Below are positions 8,624-20,096 of a stretch of 64,000 bases of DNA, one piece after another. The position numbers were made by a program, and so were the translations under genes. Origin of the DNA: Caenimonas soli (GTDB lineage: Bacteria > Pseudomonadota > Gammaproteobacteria > Burkholderiales > Burkholderiaceae_C); contig NZ_JABJVV010000001.1 of NCBI RefSeq assembly GCF_013155545.1, positions 186,001-250,000 on the forward strand, in the 5' to 3' direction. The notes beneath the pieces were generated by a model, which was not told where the DNA came from, ran no database searches, and saw only the letters and a program-made list of their open reading frames with translations. The stretch's first letter is position 1; each line of letters opens with the position of its first letter.

Positions 8624-9535
8624 TCAGGGTTTCAGGGCGCCGGCCAGGACGCGGGCCGCATCGGCATGAGCTTGTCGAGCCTCAGGGATAGCGCGCCCCA
8701 TCTTGATGAATTCATGGGTCACGCCGCGGTAGATCTCCAGATCGACCGCGACGCCCGAGGCACGGAGTTTATCCGCGTACGCCAGTCCGTCGTCCACCAG
8801 CGGATCGCACTCGGCCAGTCCGAACCAGGCGGGCGCTACGTCTTCGACGTCGTCGGCGTTGAACGGGGCGAAGCGCCAGTCTTCGCGCTGGCCCCGGTCG
8901 ATGTACTGGTCGAAGAACCAGTCGATGTGCGGTTTTTCCAGTACCAGGCCATGGCCGAATCGCTCGTGGGAAGGCGCATCCGGACCGGCGGCGCAGCCGG
9001 GGTAGAACAGCAACTGCAGCGCGATCGGCAATTCGGCGTCACGCGCGAGGATCGCGCAGACCGTCGCCAGAGTGCCCCCGGCACTGTCGCCGCCCAAGGC
9101 CATCCGGGTGGCGTCGATGCCCAGCTCGCTCCCATACGCGGCAAGCCACTGTGTGGCGTCCCAGGCATCGTGAACGGCGGTGGGGAAACGATGCTCGGGC
9201 GCCAGCCGGTAGTCCAGGGAAATCACGGCACAGCCGCTCAGGCGGCTGAGCTCGCGGCATAGCACGTCGTGGGAAGCGACGCTGCCGATGGTGAACCCGC
9301 CTCCGTGAAAGTAGAGCAGCACAGGCAGAGCGGCATCGCTGGGCGCGTACAGGCGAGCCGACAGCACATGCCCATCACGAGCTGGAATGCGCAAATCCTG
9401 CACACGCGGCAGCGGCGCCTTGGGCACCTCCAGTACGCCCGATCCGGCTTCGTAGGCCGCCTTGGCCTGCTGGGGCGTCTGCGTGTAAAGCGGCTGGTAG
9501 CCGGCCCGGTCCATGCGCTCGAGCACCGAACGCAT
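8624..9535 (-). CDS. Alpha/beta hydrolase (HSL/acetyl-esterase family)
   Basis: 303 aa from ATG 9535. The hormone-sensitive-lipase signature is complete: oxyanion motif YFHGGGFTIG, nucleophile elbow GGDSAGG, acid AECDPLVDDG and base GVTHEF. The expected reaction is hydrolysis of short-chain esters in the cytoplasm. An in-frame GTG at 9574 is an alternative start; neither start has a clear ribosome site. It ends 3 bp before the fusion gene and diverges from the alcohol dehydrogenase at 9629, so the two may share control. Confidence 0.9.
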   Translation of the reverse strand: MRSVLERMDRAGYQPLYTQTPQQAKAAYEAGSGVLEVPKAPLPRVQDLRIPARDGHVLSARLYAPSDAALPVLLYFHGGGFTIGSVASHDVLCRELSRLSGCAVISLDYRLAPEHRFPTAVHDAWDATQWLAAYGSELGIDATRMALGGDSAGGTLATVCAILARDAELPIALQLLFYPGCAAGPDAPSHERFGHGLVLEKPHIDWFFDQYIDRGQREDWRFAPFNADDVEDVAPAWFGLAECDPLVDDGLAYADKLRASGVAVDLEIYRGVTHEFIKMGRAIPEARQAHADAARVLAGALKP

Positions 9536-9628
9536 GGGCGATGTGAGCTGAGGATATTGGGGCAGGAAGCTCACAGGGGGTGCGGAAGGCTTAAAGTTGG
9601 ACTTTCCATCGTAATCGGAATCGCGAAC

Positions 9629-10765
9629 ATGGCCTTCATCTACTACGTCACCCAGATCCAGTTCGATTTCGGCGCCGTGAAGCTGCTCAAGCAAGAGTGC
9701 GAACGAGTCGGCATCACACGGCCGCTGATCGTCACCGATCCCGGCGTCAAGGCGGCGGGCGTCCTGCAAAAGGCGCTGGATGCCTTGCCCGGCATGCCGA
9801 TCGCCGTTTTCGACCAGACGCCGTCCAACCCCACCGAGGCTGCCGTTCGAGCGGCAGTGGAGGTGTACAAGGCCAACCGCTGCGACGGCCTGATCGCCGT
9901 GGGCGGCGGATCGGCCATCGATTGCGCCAAGGGTGTGGCGATCGCGGCCACCCATGAAGGCCCGCTCACCCACTACGCCACCATCGAGGGCGGGTCCCCG
10001 CGTATCACCGAGAAGGTCGCGCCGCTGATCGCCGTGCCCACCACCAGTGGCACCGGAAGCGAAGTGGCGCGGGGCGCCATCATCATCGTGGACGACCACC
10101 GCAAGCTCGGTTTTCACTCATGGCACATCGTGCCCAAGGCCGCCATCTGCGACCCCGAGCTGACCTTCGGCCTGCCGCCCAAGCTCACTGCCGCAACCGG
10201 CATGGATGCGATCGCGCATTGCATGGAAACCTTCATGTCGGCGGCGATCAACCCGCCGGCCGACGGCATCGCGCTGGACGGGCTGGAGCGCGGCTGGGCA
10301 CATATCGAGCGTGCAACGCGCGATGGCAGCGACCGCGACGCCCGCTTCAACCTGATGAGCGCCTCGATGCAGGGCGCCATGGCGTTCCAGAAAGGGCTCG
10401 GCTGCGTGCATTCGCTCAGCCACAGCCTGGGCGGCGTCGACCCGCGCCTGCACCATGGCACCCTCAATGCGATGTTCCTGCCGGCCGTGGTGCGCTTCAA
10501 CGCAGAAGCTGAATCAGTGAAAAAAGACAGGCGTCTCGAACGGATGGCGCATGCGATGGGCTTGCCATCGGCCGGCGACATCCCGGAGGCGATCAAGGAC
10601 ATGAATGCCCGGCTGGACCTGCCTACAGGTTTGGCAGCCATGGGGGTGCAGCGCGACTGGTTCGGCAAGATCATCGAGGGCGCCCTGGCCGATCACTGCC
10701 ACAAGACCAACCCGCGCATCGCCTCCGTGCAGGACTACGAGGAAATGCTGACGGCGTCGCTCTAG
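9629..10765 (+). CDS. Iron-containing alcohol dehydrogenase (group III)
   Basis: 378 aa. The NAD(P)-binding stretch VGGGSAIDCAKG, the substrate/metal region PTTSGTGSEVARGA and the metal-ligand segments GMDAIAHCMETF and GCVHSLSHSLGG are all present. These enzymes interconvert alcohols and aldehydes or ketones with NAD(P)H and usually Fe2+. Start ATG 9629 gives MAFIYYVTQIQFDFGA, a typical N-terminus. The physiological substrate is not clear; it diverges from an esterase and is close to acyl-CoA genes. Confidence 0.93.
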   Translation: MAFIYYVTQIQFDFGAVKLLKQECERVGITRPLIVTDPGVKAAGVLQKALDALPGMPIAVFDQTPSNPTEAAVRAAVEVYKANRCDGLIAVGGGSAIDCAKGVAIAATHEGPLTHYATIEGGSPRITEKVAPLIAVPTTSGTGSEVARGAIIIVDDHRKLGFHSWHIVPKAAICDPELTFGLPPKLTAATGMDAIAHCMETFMSAAINPPADGIALDGLERGWAHIERATRDGSDRDARFNLMSASMQGAMAFQKGLGCVHSLSHSLGGVDPRLHHGTLNAMFLPAVVRFNAEAESVKKDRRLERMAHAMGLPSAGDIPEAIKDMNARLDLPTGLAAMGVQRDWFGKIIEGALADHCHKTNPRIASVQDYEEMLTASL

Positions 10766-10798
10766 AGAGCTTCCACCCGCGCGTGAAGTTGGGTTCGC

Positions 10799-13120
<2,322 letters not shown>

Positions 13121-13253
13121 GCTGGTACTGCTGAGAAACTCGAGGACGCGGAAGTTTGCCACAGGCTGCGGACACAAAATCGGCGCATTCACTTACACCT
13201 ACGCGGCAATGGCGCTTCGCAAAATGGGCTGATTCCATCCAAGGAGACAGAAC

Positions 13254-13799
13254 ATGCGTGCCCGACTTATCTTCATTGTCGTCGCTATCCTGCTGGTCGC
13301 AGGATTCGCGGCGCAAAACTGGTCCGAGTTCAACCACACCACGCCGCTGAGTTTCGGTTTGGTCGTGTCCGAAGCGCCGCTGGGGCTGATCATGCTGGGC
13401 CTGCTCGCGCTCACACTTGCGGTCTTCCTCGTCAGCAGCGCCACCCAGGAATCGCGATACCTCTTCGAGCACCGTCGTCACGCCAAGGCGCTGGAAGCCC
13501 AGCGCGCTCTCGCCGACAAGGCCGAGGCCTCGCGCTTCACCGACCTGCGCCAGCACCTGGACACCCACTTGCGTGAAAACCGCCAGCGCGAAGCGATCGC
13601 CGCAACCGAATTCGAGAAGGCCATGGTGCAGAGCCAGCGTGAGTTGCGCAACCAGCTGGAGCAGATGAACCAAACGCTGGCCGCGCGCCTCGGCGAGATC
13701 GAAAGCCACATCGACTCGCGGCTGGAGCGTTTCAATCCCGCGGTGGACGTCAGCCACCGGCCTGTCGACGTGCCGCCGCGCGACCGCGTGAAGGTATAA
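13254..13799 (+). CDS. LapA-domain (DUF1049) membrane protein with coiled coil
   Basis: 181 aa. Two hydrophobic helices (about residues 3-20 and 43-62) enclose a short AQNWSEFNHTTPLSFGLV loop, the LapA/DUF1049 pattern. The rest (70-165) is highly charged and predicted coiled coil. Family members help place LPS-assembly proteins at the inner membrane; this one is longer and its role is inferred only. A clear ribosome site (AAGGAG) precedes ATG 13254. Confidence 0.78.
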   Translation: MRARLIFIVVAILLVAGFAAQNWSEFNHTTPLSFGLVVSEAPLGLIMLGLLALTLAVFLVSSATQESRYLFEHRRHAKALEAQRALADKAEASRFTDLRQHLDTHLRENRQREAIAATEFEKAMVQSQRELRNQLEQMNQTLAARLGEIESHIDSRLERFNPAVDVSHRPVDVPPRDRVKV

Positions 13800-13857
13800 G
13801 ACCCGCTGGCTAGCCTGGGCTGCTGAGCCTGCGACGCCGGGCCTTACACTGCGGCGC

Positions 13858-14355
13858 ATGCCCTTGCTGCGGCGCGCATTGCGCCTCGCCCTCACGCCGC
13901 TGATCGCACTCGTTCTGCTGTTCGAGGAATGGGGCTGGGAGCCGCTGGCGGCCCTGTTGGCAAGGCTCGCCCGCTTGCCGTTCCTGGCGTGGGTGGAGCG
14001 TCACGTTGCGGCTCTTCCTCCGTGGGCCGCTTTGGCGGTCTTCGCGACACCGGCGCTGGCGCTGCTGCCGGTCAAGCTGTTGGCGCTGTTCCTGCTCGGC
14101 AAGGGCCACGCCCTGCTGGGTCTCGGCGTCTTGCTCGCAGCCAAGATCCTGGGAACCGCAGTGCTGGCGCGCCTCTTCACGTTGACGCAGCCGGCGTTGA
14201 TGCGGCTGCCCTGGTTTGCCCGCTGGTACCCGCGCTGGAAAACCTGGAAGGACGGCGTCATTGCCCAGGTTCGGGCTTCGGCCCTATGGCGCGCAGTGGC
14301 AGGCAGGAAAGCCCAGGTGCGTGGCTGGTGGCGGGCTTTTCGGCACAGCCGCTAG
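13858..14355 (+). CDS. Small membrane protein of unknown function
   Basis: 165 aa. Helices around residues 5-22 and 55-105 are hydrophobic, and the C-terminal 50 residues are Trp- and Arg-rich (RWYPRWKTWKDG), probably cytoplasmic and lying on the membrane. I do not recognise a characterised family. It follows the LapA-like gene by 58 bp and its stop overlaps that of the convergent ogt gene by 4 bp. Frame length and the hydrophobic pattern argue for a real gene. Confidence 0.7.
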   Translation: MPLLRRALRLALTPLIALVLLFEEWGWEPLAALLARLARLPFLAWVERHVAALPPWAALAVFATPALALLPVKLLALFLLGKGHALLGLGVLLAAKILGTAVLARLFTLTQPALMRLPWFARWYPRWKTWKDGVIAQVRASALWRAVAGRKAQVRGWWRAFRHSR

Positions 14356-14897
14356 TCGAACAAGCCTGGCTCGGGGCCAAGCTGGGCCTTCTCGATCTGC
14401 AGCATGCGCAATTTAGTGGCCACACCGCCTTCTGCCGAGAAGCCGCCCGCGCCACTATGGGCAGCCAGCACACGATGGCAGGGGATCACCGGCGCAAATG
14501 GATTGCGGCCCAAAGCCTGCCCCACCGCCCGCGCCGCCCCCGGTTCACCCAGTTGCTGCGCCACCTCGCCGTAGGTCATCGTGCGGCCCGGCGGAATGGC
14601 ACGGGTGATCTCATAGACACGCTGGTGGAACGGCGGAATGTTTTCCATATCCAGCGGAATGTCGGCCAGGTCGTCGGGCTGCCCGGCAAGGAGCGCCTGG
14701 ATTCGAACCATGGCCGCCTGCACCCAGCCGGGCGCAGCGGTTTCAGGCAGGAGCGGGAAGCGCCGGCGCATGCGCGCCCGGCAGGCGGCTTCGTCCCCTT
14801 CGGGCAATTGCACGCCCAGCAGGGCATGCACGTTCCAGGCAATGCCGCAGGCGCCGAGGGCTGTCCCGAACAGGCAGAAACCGGAATCCGGCCCCAT
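14352..14897 (-). CDS. ogt: Methylated-DNA-[protein]-cysteine S-methyltransferase
   Basis: 181 aa from ATG 14897. The active-site motif VIPCHRVLA carries the acceptor cysteine, preceded by the helix-turn-helix GRTMTYGEVAQQLGEPGAARAVGQA and the asparagine hinge GRNPFAP. The protein removes alkyl groups from O6-alkylguanine in a single-turnover reaction. It is the last gene of a minus-strand run and begins 18 bp after the GST-like gene; an AidB-like dehydrogenase is one gene further upstream, so alkylation resistance may be a shared theme. Confidence 0.93.
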   Translation of the reverse strand: MGPDSGFCLFGTALGACGIAWNVHALLGVQLPEGDEAACRARMRRRFPLLPETAAPGWVQAAMVRIQALLAGQPDDLADIPLDMENIPPFHQRVYEITRAIPPGRTMTYGEVAQQLGEPGAARAVGQALGRNPFAPVIPCHRVLAAHSGAGGFSAEGGVATKLRMLQIEKAQLGPEPGLFD

Positions 14898-14915
14898 ATG
14901 CAAGCCTGGCCGCGG

Positions 14916-15869
14916 TCAGGCGCCTTCGGCCTTGCGCAGCACGTAGCCGATGCGCGGGAAGTGCACATGGACGGTGCCCACGCGAGGATCCTCGCGCTGC
15001 AGCGAGTAGTGGGTGCGGGTGGCCGCGATCAGCACACCTTGGGTGGGCTCCGGACCGAATGTCTCAGCGGTGATGGACACAGCGCTGCCCAGCGGGATGC
15101 CATGGTCGTCCTGGAACGCGCTGTCGATCAGCAGGTTCTGGCCCGCAGGCATGGGCTCCGCAGCCTTTGCCACCGTGATCGCATCGGCGGAGCCGAACTT
15201 GTCCATGGCCCCGTGGCCGATGGCTGCCATGCGATCCATCCATTCGCCCACAGCGGGCGTCGCATTCAGGATGTCGGCCATCAAAGGGACCTGCGCGCGT
15301 GTGTACCAGAGCCCGTGATAAGCGGCGAAGTCGGCGACGCAGGGGTCGGTTCCGAACAGGTAGTCGTGTTCTTCGGCCATGTGGGCAATGCGCCGCAGGT
15401 AGGAGCGGTAGGCTGACGTCGCGTCGCCTGGGCGTAGCCGCACCATGTTGCTGCTCATCGCCTTGCGGTCCTCGCCGAATGCCTTGGCCGCTTCCGGTGG
15501 CGCTTTGGCGAAGACGTGGGCCGCTCCCTTGGGCTGCAGGTTATACGCCATGGCCGCCCAGAAGAGGGTGGTGTCTGCCCACTGGGCGAACACGCGCGCG
15601 ACGCCCTTGAGATGCGGCGGATAGAGCGGGGGCTCGGCCTGGACATGCTCCAGCACGTCGCAGATGAGGGCGCTGTCGCAGTAAATGTCGGCGCCGACCT
15701 GCAGGAAAGGCGTCTTGCGGTAGCCGCCGGTGAGCGCCAGCACATCCGGCTTGGGCATGATGGCCGGGATGATCACCGATTTCCAGGCCAGCTTCTTGTA
15801 GCCCAGGGCCAGGCGGATCTTCTCGGAGAACGGCGAACTGGGGTAGTGGTGCAGGATCAGGTCGGGCAT
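14916..15869 (-). CDS. Glutathione S-transferase family protein
   Basis: 317 aa, longer than a classic GST of about 210. The N-terminal thioredoxin-like domain shows HHYPSSPFSEKIRLALGYK and the glutathione-site loop GGYRKTPFLQVG with DSALICDVLE. An all-alpha C-terminal domain follows, then about 90 extra residues with beta character. The substrate is unknown. It lies 18 bp downstream of the AidB-like gene. Confidence 0.85.
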   Translation of the reverse strand: MPDLILHHYPSSPFSEKIRLALGYKKLAWKSVIIPAIMPKPDVLALTGGYRKTPFLQVGADIYCDSALICDVLEHVQAEPPLYPPHLKGVARVFAQWADTTLFWAAMAYNLQPKGAAHVFAKAPPEAAKAFGEDRKAMSSNMVRLRPGDATSAYRSYLRRIAHMAEEHDYLFGTDPCVADFAAYHGLWYTRAQVPLMADILNATPAVGEWMDRMAAIGHGAMDKFGSADAITVAKAAEPMPAGQNLLIDSAFQDDHGIPLGSAVSITAETFGPEPTQGVLIAATRTHYSLQREDPRVGTVHVHFPRIGYVLRKAEGA

Positions 15870-15887
15870 CGTTCTTCCTTTTGTTGT

Positions 15888-17528
15888 TCAGCGCGGCATG
15901 GCTCGCGTGATGATGGTATCGAAATCGGTGCCCGCGCCCAACGTGCCGAAAGCCTGGCCCCAGTTGCCCGCGAGCCGGGAATCGCAGAAGGCCGCGAACA
16001 CCGCGCTGGGAGCGGCCTGGTACAGCAAGGCGGCCTGCACGGCCAGCGCGACGTCCTGTGCGAGGCGGCGCGCCTCGAGCTCGCTGGCCATTTCTTCCAC
16101 CCGTGCCGGCAGTGCGGCGACCAGGCGGTCCAGTGCCGGATGAGCGCCTTTCGCCGGCGCCAGCTCATGGGCCAGTGCGGCAGCCACGTCGGCCTTGCGC
16201 AGCGCGCGCAAGAGGTCCAGCGCCATGATGTTGCCGGCGCCTTCCCAGATCGAATTGAGCGGCATCTCGCGATAGATGCGGGCCATGATGCCTTCCCCGC
16301 CCTCCTCCACGTAGCCGTTGCCGCCCAGGCATTCCATCGCCTCCTGCGCGAAATGCGAGCCGCGCTTGCAGATCCAGAACTTGGCGATCGGCGTGAGCAG
16401 GCGCGCCATCACCGATTCGTGCGCATCGCCGGCACGGTCAAAAGCGCGCGCCAGGCGTATCGCGAGCATCGTCGCAGCCTCGGACTCCAGGGCCAGGTCC
16501 GCCAGCACATTGCGCATCAAGGGCTGATCGATCAGCCGCTTGCCGAAAGCCTGGCGCTGGGCCGTGTGGTTCAGGGCAATGGACAGGGCCTGGCGCATCA
16601 AGCCGCTGGTACCCAGCGCGCAGTCCAGGCGAGTCATGGTGCCCATCTCGAGGATCTGGGGAATGCCCCGCCCTTCGTCTCCCACCAGCCAGGCCTGCGC
16701 TTGATGGAACTCGACCTCGGAGCTGGCATTGGCCTTGTTGCCCAGCTTGTCCTTCAACCGCTGGATGCGGATGGCATTGAGCGAGCCGTCCGGCAACACC
16801 CGTGGCAGGAAGAAGCAGGTCAGCCCCGCGGGCGCCTGGGCCAGGATCAGGAAGCCGTCGCACATGGGTGCAGAGAAGAACCATTTGTGTCCGGTGACCA
16901 GAAAGCGCTGGCCCCAGCCGTCCTGTCCGTCAGCCGCTGCCTGCGTGGTGTTGGCACGAACGTCGGATCCGCCCTGCTTCTCCGTCATGCCCATGCCCAT
17001 GGTCAAGCCGGCTTTGTCGCGCCAGAGCTTCAGCGCCGGGTCGTAGCTGCGGTTGGCGAGTTTGGGTCCCCAGTCGGCATAGATCGCCGCATTGCCGCGC
17101 AGTGCAGGGGTGACCGCGTAGGTCATGGAGATCGGGCACAGGACCGACGGCTCGAGCTCGGTGAAGAGCATGAAGGCGGCGGCGCGCGCGACGTGCGGGG
17201 ACGGACCTTTGCGCGCCCAGGGTGTTCCATGCAGTCCCGCCCCGGTGGCCGCTGCCATCAGTGCGTGATAGCTGGGGTGAAATTCGACCTGGTCCACGCG
17301 CCGACCGAACCGGTCGTGGCTGTGCAGTTGCGGCGGGTGTGTGTTGGCGAGCCGCGCGTGTGTCTGCATTTCCGAACTGCCGAGGCTGGCGCCGAGCGCG
17401 GCCAGTTCAGCGGTATCCAGGTCCGGTGCGTTCAGCTTCAACGCGGCGCGCAGGCCCTGGTTGCCTTCGAACAGGTTGTAGTCCGCCAGCGGCTCCGGCT
17501 GGTTGACGACCTCGTGCGTAACGTCCAT
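15888..17528 (-). CDS. AidB-like acyl-CoA dehydrogenase
   Basis: 546 aa, matching AidB (about 540 aa) rather than ordinary acyl-CoA dehydrogenases (about 380 aa). It starts MDVTHEVVNQPEPLADYNLFEG, with the N-terminal extension typical of AidB/isovaleryl-type proteins, then the FAD-binding segments MGMTEKQGGSDVRANTTQA and ECLGGNGYVEEGG. E. coli AidB is part of the adaptive response to DNA alkylation and binds DNA. The GST and ogt neighbours support that comparison, but the fatty-acid context leaves a catabolic role open. Confidence 0.85.
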   Translation of the reverse strand: MDVTHEVVNQPEPLADYNLFEGNQGLRAALKLNAPDLDTAELAALGASLGSSEMQTHARLANTHPPQLHSHDRFGRRVDQVEFHPSYHALMAAATGAGLHGTPWARKGPSPHVARAAAFMLFTELEPSVLCPISMTYAVTPALRGNAAIYADWGPKLANRSYDPALKLWRDKAGLTMGMGMTEKQGGSDVRANTTQAAADGQDGWGQRFLVTGHKWFFSAPMCDGFLILAQAPAGLTCFFLPRVLPDGSLNAIRIQRLKDKLGNKANASSEVEFHQAQAWLVGDEGRGIPQILEMGTMTRLDCALGTSGLMRQALSIALNHTAQRQAFGKRLIDQPLMRNVLADLALESEAATMLAIRLARAFDRAGDAHESVMARLLTPIAKFWICKRGSHFAQEAMECLGGNGYVEEGGEGIMARIYREMPLNSIWEGAGNIMALDLLRALRKADVAAALAHELAPAKGAHPALDRLVAALPARVEEMASELEARRLAQDVALAVQAALLYQAAPSAVFAAFCDSRLAGNWGQAFGTLGAGTDFDTIITRAMPR

Positions 17529-17548
17529 GCGGGCCCTCCATACGGAAT

Positions 17549-18565
17549 TCAGGTCAGTTTGACCAGCTGCTTGCCGAAGTTCTTGCCCTTGAGCAGGCCC
17601 AGGAAGGCCTCGGGCGCCGATGCGATGCCCTGGGCGACGGATTCGCGGGGCTTCAGCTTGCCGGTGGCGACCAAGGTGCCCAACTCCTTCAGTGCCTCGG
17701 GCCACACTTCCATGTGTTCGCTAACGATGAAACCCTGCAGCTTGATGCGATTGGTGAGCAGCAGTTGGGGGTAGGTCATCGGCACCGGCTGGCCATCGTA
17801 GCCCGCGATCATTCCGCACAAGGCGATGCGGCCGAAGGCATTCATGCGCATCATCACGGCGTCCAGCACCATTCCGCCTACGTTCTCGAAGTAGCCGTCT
17901 ACGCCATCCGGACAGGCTTCCTTGAGCGCCTTGGACAGCGACGCGGCGTCCTTGTGCTCCTTGTAGTCGATGCAGGCATCGAAGCCGAGTTCGTCCGTGA
18001 CGTACTTGCATTTGTCGGCGCCGCCCGCAATCCCCACGGCACGGCAACCGCGCGCTTTTGCCAACGCGCCGAATGCGCTTCCCACTGCGCCGGCGGCAGC
18101 GCTGACCACCATGGTCTGGCCCGCCTTGGGCTCGATGATCTTGACGAGGCCATACCACGCCGTGACGCCGGGCATGCCGACCGCGCCCAGGTAGTGCGAG
18201 AGCGGGACATGCGTGGTGTCCACCTTGCGCAGCGCGCCGGGTTGATCCACGTTAACGACGCTGTATTCCTGCCAGCCGCCCATGCCCACCACCTTGTCGC
18301 CGACCTGGTACTTGGGCGAGCGGCTCTCCACCACCTCGCCGGCCGTGCCGCCGCCCATGACCTCGCCCAGCGGCTGGGGCACGGCGTAGCTCTTGGCGTC
18401 GTTCATGCGCCCGCGCATGTACGGGTCCAGGCTCAGAAAATGGTGGCGAACCAGGACCTGGCCGTCCTGAAGGGGCGGCGTTTCGCCGGTGACCAGCTTG
18501 AAGTTGGTCGCGGCGGCTTCGCCCTGCGGGCGGCTGTCCAGGTGGATCTGCTTGTTCTGTGGCAT
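17549..18565 (-). CDS. NADP-dependent oxidoreductase, MDR superfamily (CurA/prostaglandin reductase type)
   Basis: 338 aa, zinc-free medium-chain reductase. FLSLDPYMRGRM and PLGEVMGGGTAGEVVES are family landmarks, and the Rossmann motif appears as SAAAGAVGSAFGALAK. Members reduce the double bond of alpha,beta-unsaturated ketones or enoyl substrates with NADPH. It is embedded between a PaaI-type thioesterase (9 bp) and the AidB-like gene (20 bp), so probably cotranscribed with lipid-degradation enzymes. Confidence 0.9.
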   Translation of the reverse strand: MPQNKQIHLDSRPQGEAAATNFKLVTGETPPLQDGQVLVRHHFLSLDPYMRGRMNDAKSYAVPQPLGEVMGGGTAGEVVESRSPKYQVGDKVVGMGGWQEYSVVNVDQPGALRKVDTTHVPLSHYLGAVGMPGVTAWYGLVKIIEPKAGQTMVVSAAAGAVGSAFGALAKARGCRAVGIAGGADKCKYVTDELGFDACIDYKEHKDAASLSKALKEACPDGVDGYFENVGGMVLDAVMMRMNAFGRIALCGMIAGYDGQPVPMTYPQLLLTNRIKLQGFIVSEHMEVWPEALKELGTLVATGKLKPRESVAQGIASAPEAFLGLLKGKNFGKQLVKLT

Positions 18566-18574
18566 GACGGGTTC

Positions 18575-19003
18575 CTAATCGGTGGAAATGACATTGAGCG
18601 CGTTCGCGCTTTTCGCCCCGGCGGGCAGGCGCTTGACATACTTGAAGGTGCCGGTGGCGTGCGCACAGGCGCGGCCTTCGCTGTCGTAGATGGTGGCTTC
18701 GGTGAAAGCCATGCTCGCGGTGCGATGCATCAGGTGGCCCTTGCCGCTGAGCTTGCCGCGCGCCGGCTGCATGAAGCTGGTCTTCATTTCGATGGTGACC
18801 ACGCCCATCTCCTTGTCGACGCTGCGCGCGGCCACGGCCATCGCCACGTCCAGCAAGGTCATGCAGGCGCCGCCGTGGGTCACCGCGAACGAGTTCAGAT
18901 GCTCGGGCTGGGTTTCAAAGTGAATCTCAGAGTGACCGCCCTCGAACAGGATGAGTTCGAAGCCCAGGTGATGGACAAAGGGAATGTCTACGCCGAATTT
19001 CAT
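18575..19003 (-). CDS. PaaI-family thioesterase
   Basis: 142 aa, a single hot-dog domain. The signature THGGACMTLLDVAMAVAAR covers the HGG motif and the catalytic acid of PaaI-like acyl-CoA thioesterases. It probably releases free acids from stalled acyl-CoA. The gene sits 12 bp after the SDR gene and 9 bp before the CurA-like reductase. Confidence 0.88.
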   Translation of the reverse strand: MKFGVDIPFVHHLGFELILFEGGHSEIHFETQPEHLNSFAVTHGGACMTLLDVAMAVAARSVDKEMGVVTIEMKTSFMQPARGKLSGKGHLMHRTASMAFTEATIYDSEGRACAHATGTFKYVKRLPAGAKSANALNVISTD

Positions 19004-19015
19004 GTGCTTCTCGGC

Positions 19016-19807
19016 TCAACCGCCGGTAATGACGCTCACGCCGCCGTCGACCGCCAGCCATTGGCCGGTGATGTGCTTGCCGGCGTCGGACGCGAACAGC
19101 AGCGTGATCCCCTTGAGGTCCTCGTCGTCGCCCAGGCGCTTGAGAGGCGCGTGCGCAGCCAGTTTGTCCTCGCCCAGGCGGTCGAGCGTGGACTGCGTCA
19201 TCTTGCTCGGAAAGAATCCCGGGCAGATCGCGTTGACCGTGATGTTGTACTTGCCCCATTCGCAGCCCAGGGCCTCGGTGAAGCTGATCACGGCGCCCTT
19301 GGAGGTGTTGTAGGCCAGCATGGTCATCTCGGGCGGGTTGCCGCCCAGGCCGGCGATGGAAGCGATGTTGACGATGCGCCCGGACTTTTTCGGGATCATG
19401 CTGCGCTTGGCGATGTGCTGCGACAAGATGAAATAGCCGCGCACGTTCAGGTTCATCAACTTGTCCCAGGCTTCGACCGGGTGGTCTTCGGCGGGAGCAC
19501 CCCAGGCAGCGCCCGCGTTGTTGACCAGGATGTCCACGTCGCCCATACGGGTCAAGGTTTCTTCGGCGAGCCGGCGGATTTCTTCTTCCTTGGCGCAGTC
19601 CGCGGCGATCCAGCGGGCGTCGATGCCCGCGGCCTGCAGCTCGGCCGTGGCTTCTTCCAGGTCGCCGGCCTTGCGCGAAGTCAGCATGATTCGCGCGCCG
19701 GCCTCGCCCAGTGCGTGGGCCATCTGCAGGCCCAGCCCACGGGAGCCACCGGTGACGAGTGCGGTCTTGCCCTTGAGGTCGAACAGTTGCGAAACGGTGC
19801 GTGTCAT
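19016..19807 (-). CDS. SDR family oxidoreductase
   Basis: 263 aa classical short-chain dehydrogenase. The cofactor motif is TGGSRGLGLQ, NNAG is present, the catalytic Ser lies in IASIAGLGG, and the Tyr-Lys pair is in YNTSKGAV. It resembles 3-oxoacyl/gluconate-type SDRs; its place in the operon suggests oxidation of a 3-hydroxyacyl or similar intermediate. It starts 85 bp after the small membrane gene. Confidence 0.9.
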   Translation of the reverse strand: MTRTVSQLFDLKGKTALVTGGSRGLGLQMAHALGEAGARIMLTSRKAGDLEEATAELQAAGIDARWIAADCAKEEEIRRLAEETLTRMGDVDILVNNAGAAWGAPAEDHPVEAWDKLMNLNVRGYFILSQHIAKRSMIPKKSGRIVNIASIAGLGGNPPEMTMLAYNTSKGAVISFTEALGCEWGKYNITVNAICPGFFPSKMTQSTLDRLGEDKLAAHAPLKRLGDDEDLKGITLLFASDAGKHITGQWLAVDGGVSVITGG

Positions 19808-19892
19808 TCGTCTTTCCTTGTAGATTGTGCTTTGCCCATTGTGCGATTGCCGCCGGGCTTTGTGTGTCCCAACAGCGATATGCCCCTGTGCC

Positions 19893-20096
19893 TCAAGCGG
19901 CTTGGTCGAGCCGCGAGCGAACCCAGATCAACACGACGCCCACTGCCGCAACGCAGCCGCCCAGCACGATGAGCGACCAGGCGGTGGCGGGCGCGCGCGA
20001 CAAAGTCGCCAAGCCCAGGACCAAGGTAAACAGGCCGCCGTAGATCAGGATCCAGATAAGGCGCTCGATCCGCGCCAAGGTCTTTGCCGAGGCCAT
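19893..20096 (-). CDS. Small two-helix membrane protein, unknown function
   Basis: 67 aa from ATG 20096, which shares one base with the TGA of the acyl-CoA dehydrogenase gene (TGATG), a sign of coupled translation. Two hydrophobic helices (about residues 14-30 and 38-57) with a basic end (WVRSRLDQAA). No family recognised. The tight coupling to the dehydrogenase argues that it is real. Confidence 0.65.
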   Translation of the reverse strand: MASAKTLARIERLIWILIYGGLFTLVLGLATLSRAPATAWSLIVLGGCVAAVGVVLIWVRSRLDQAA

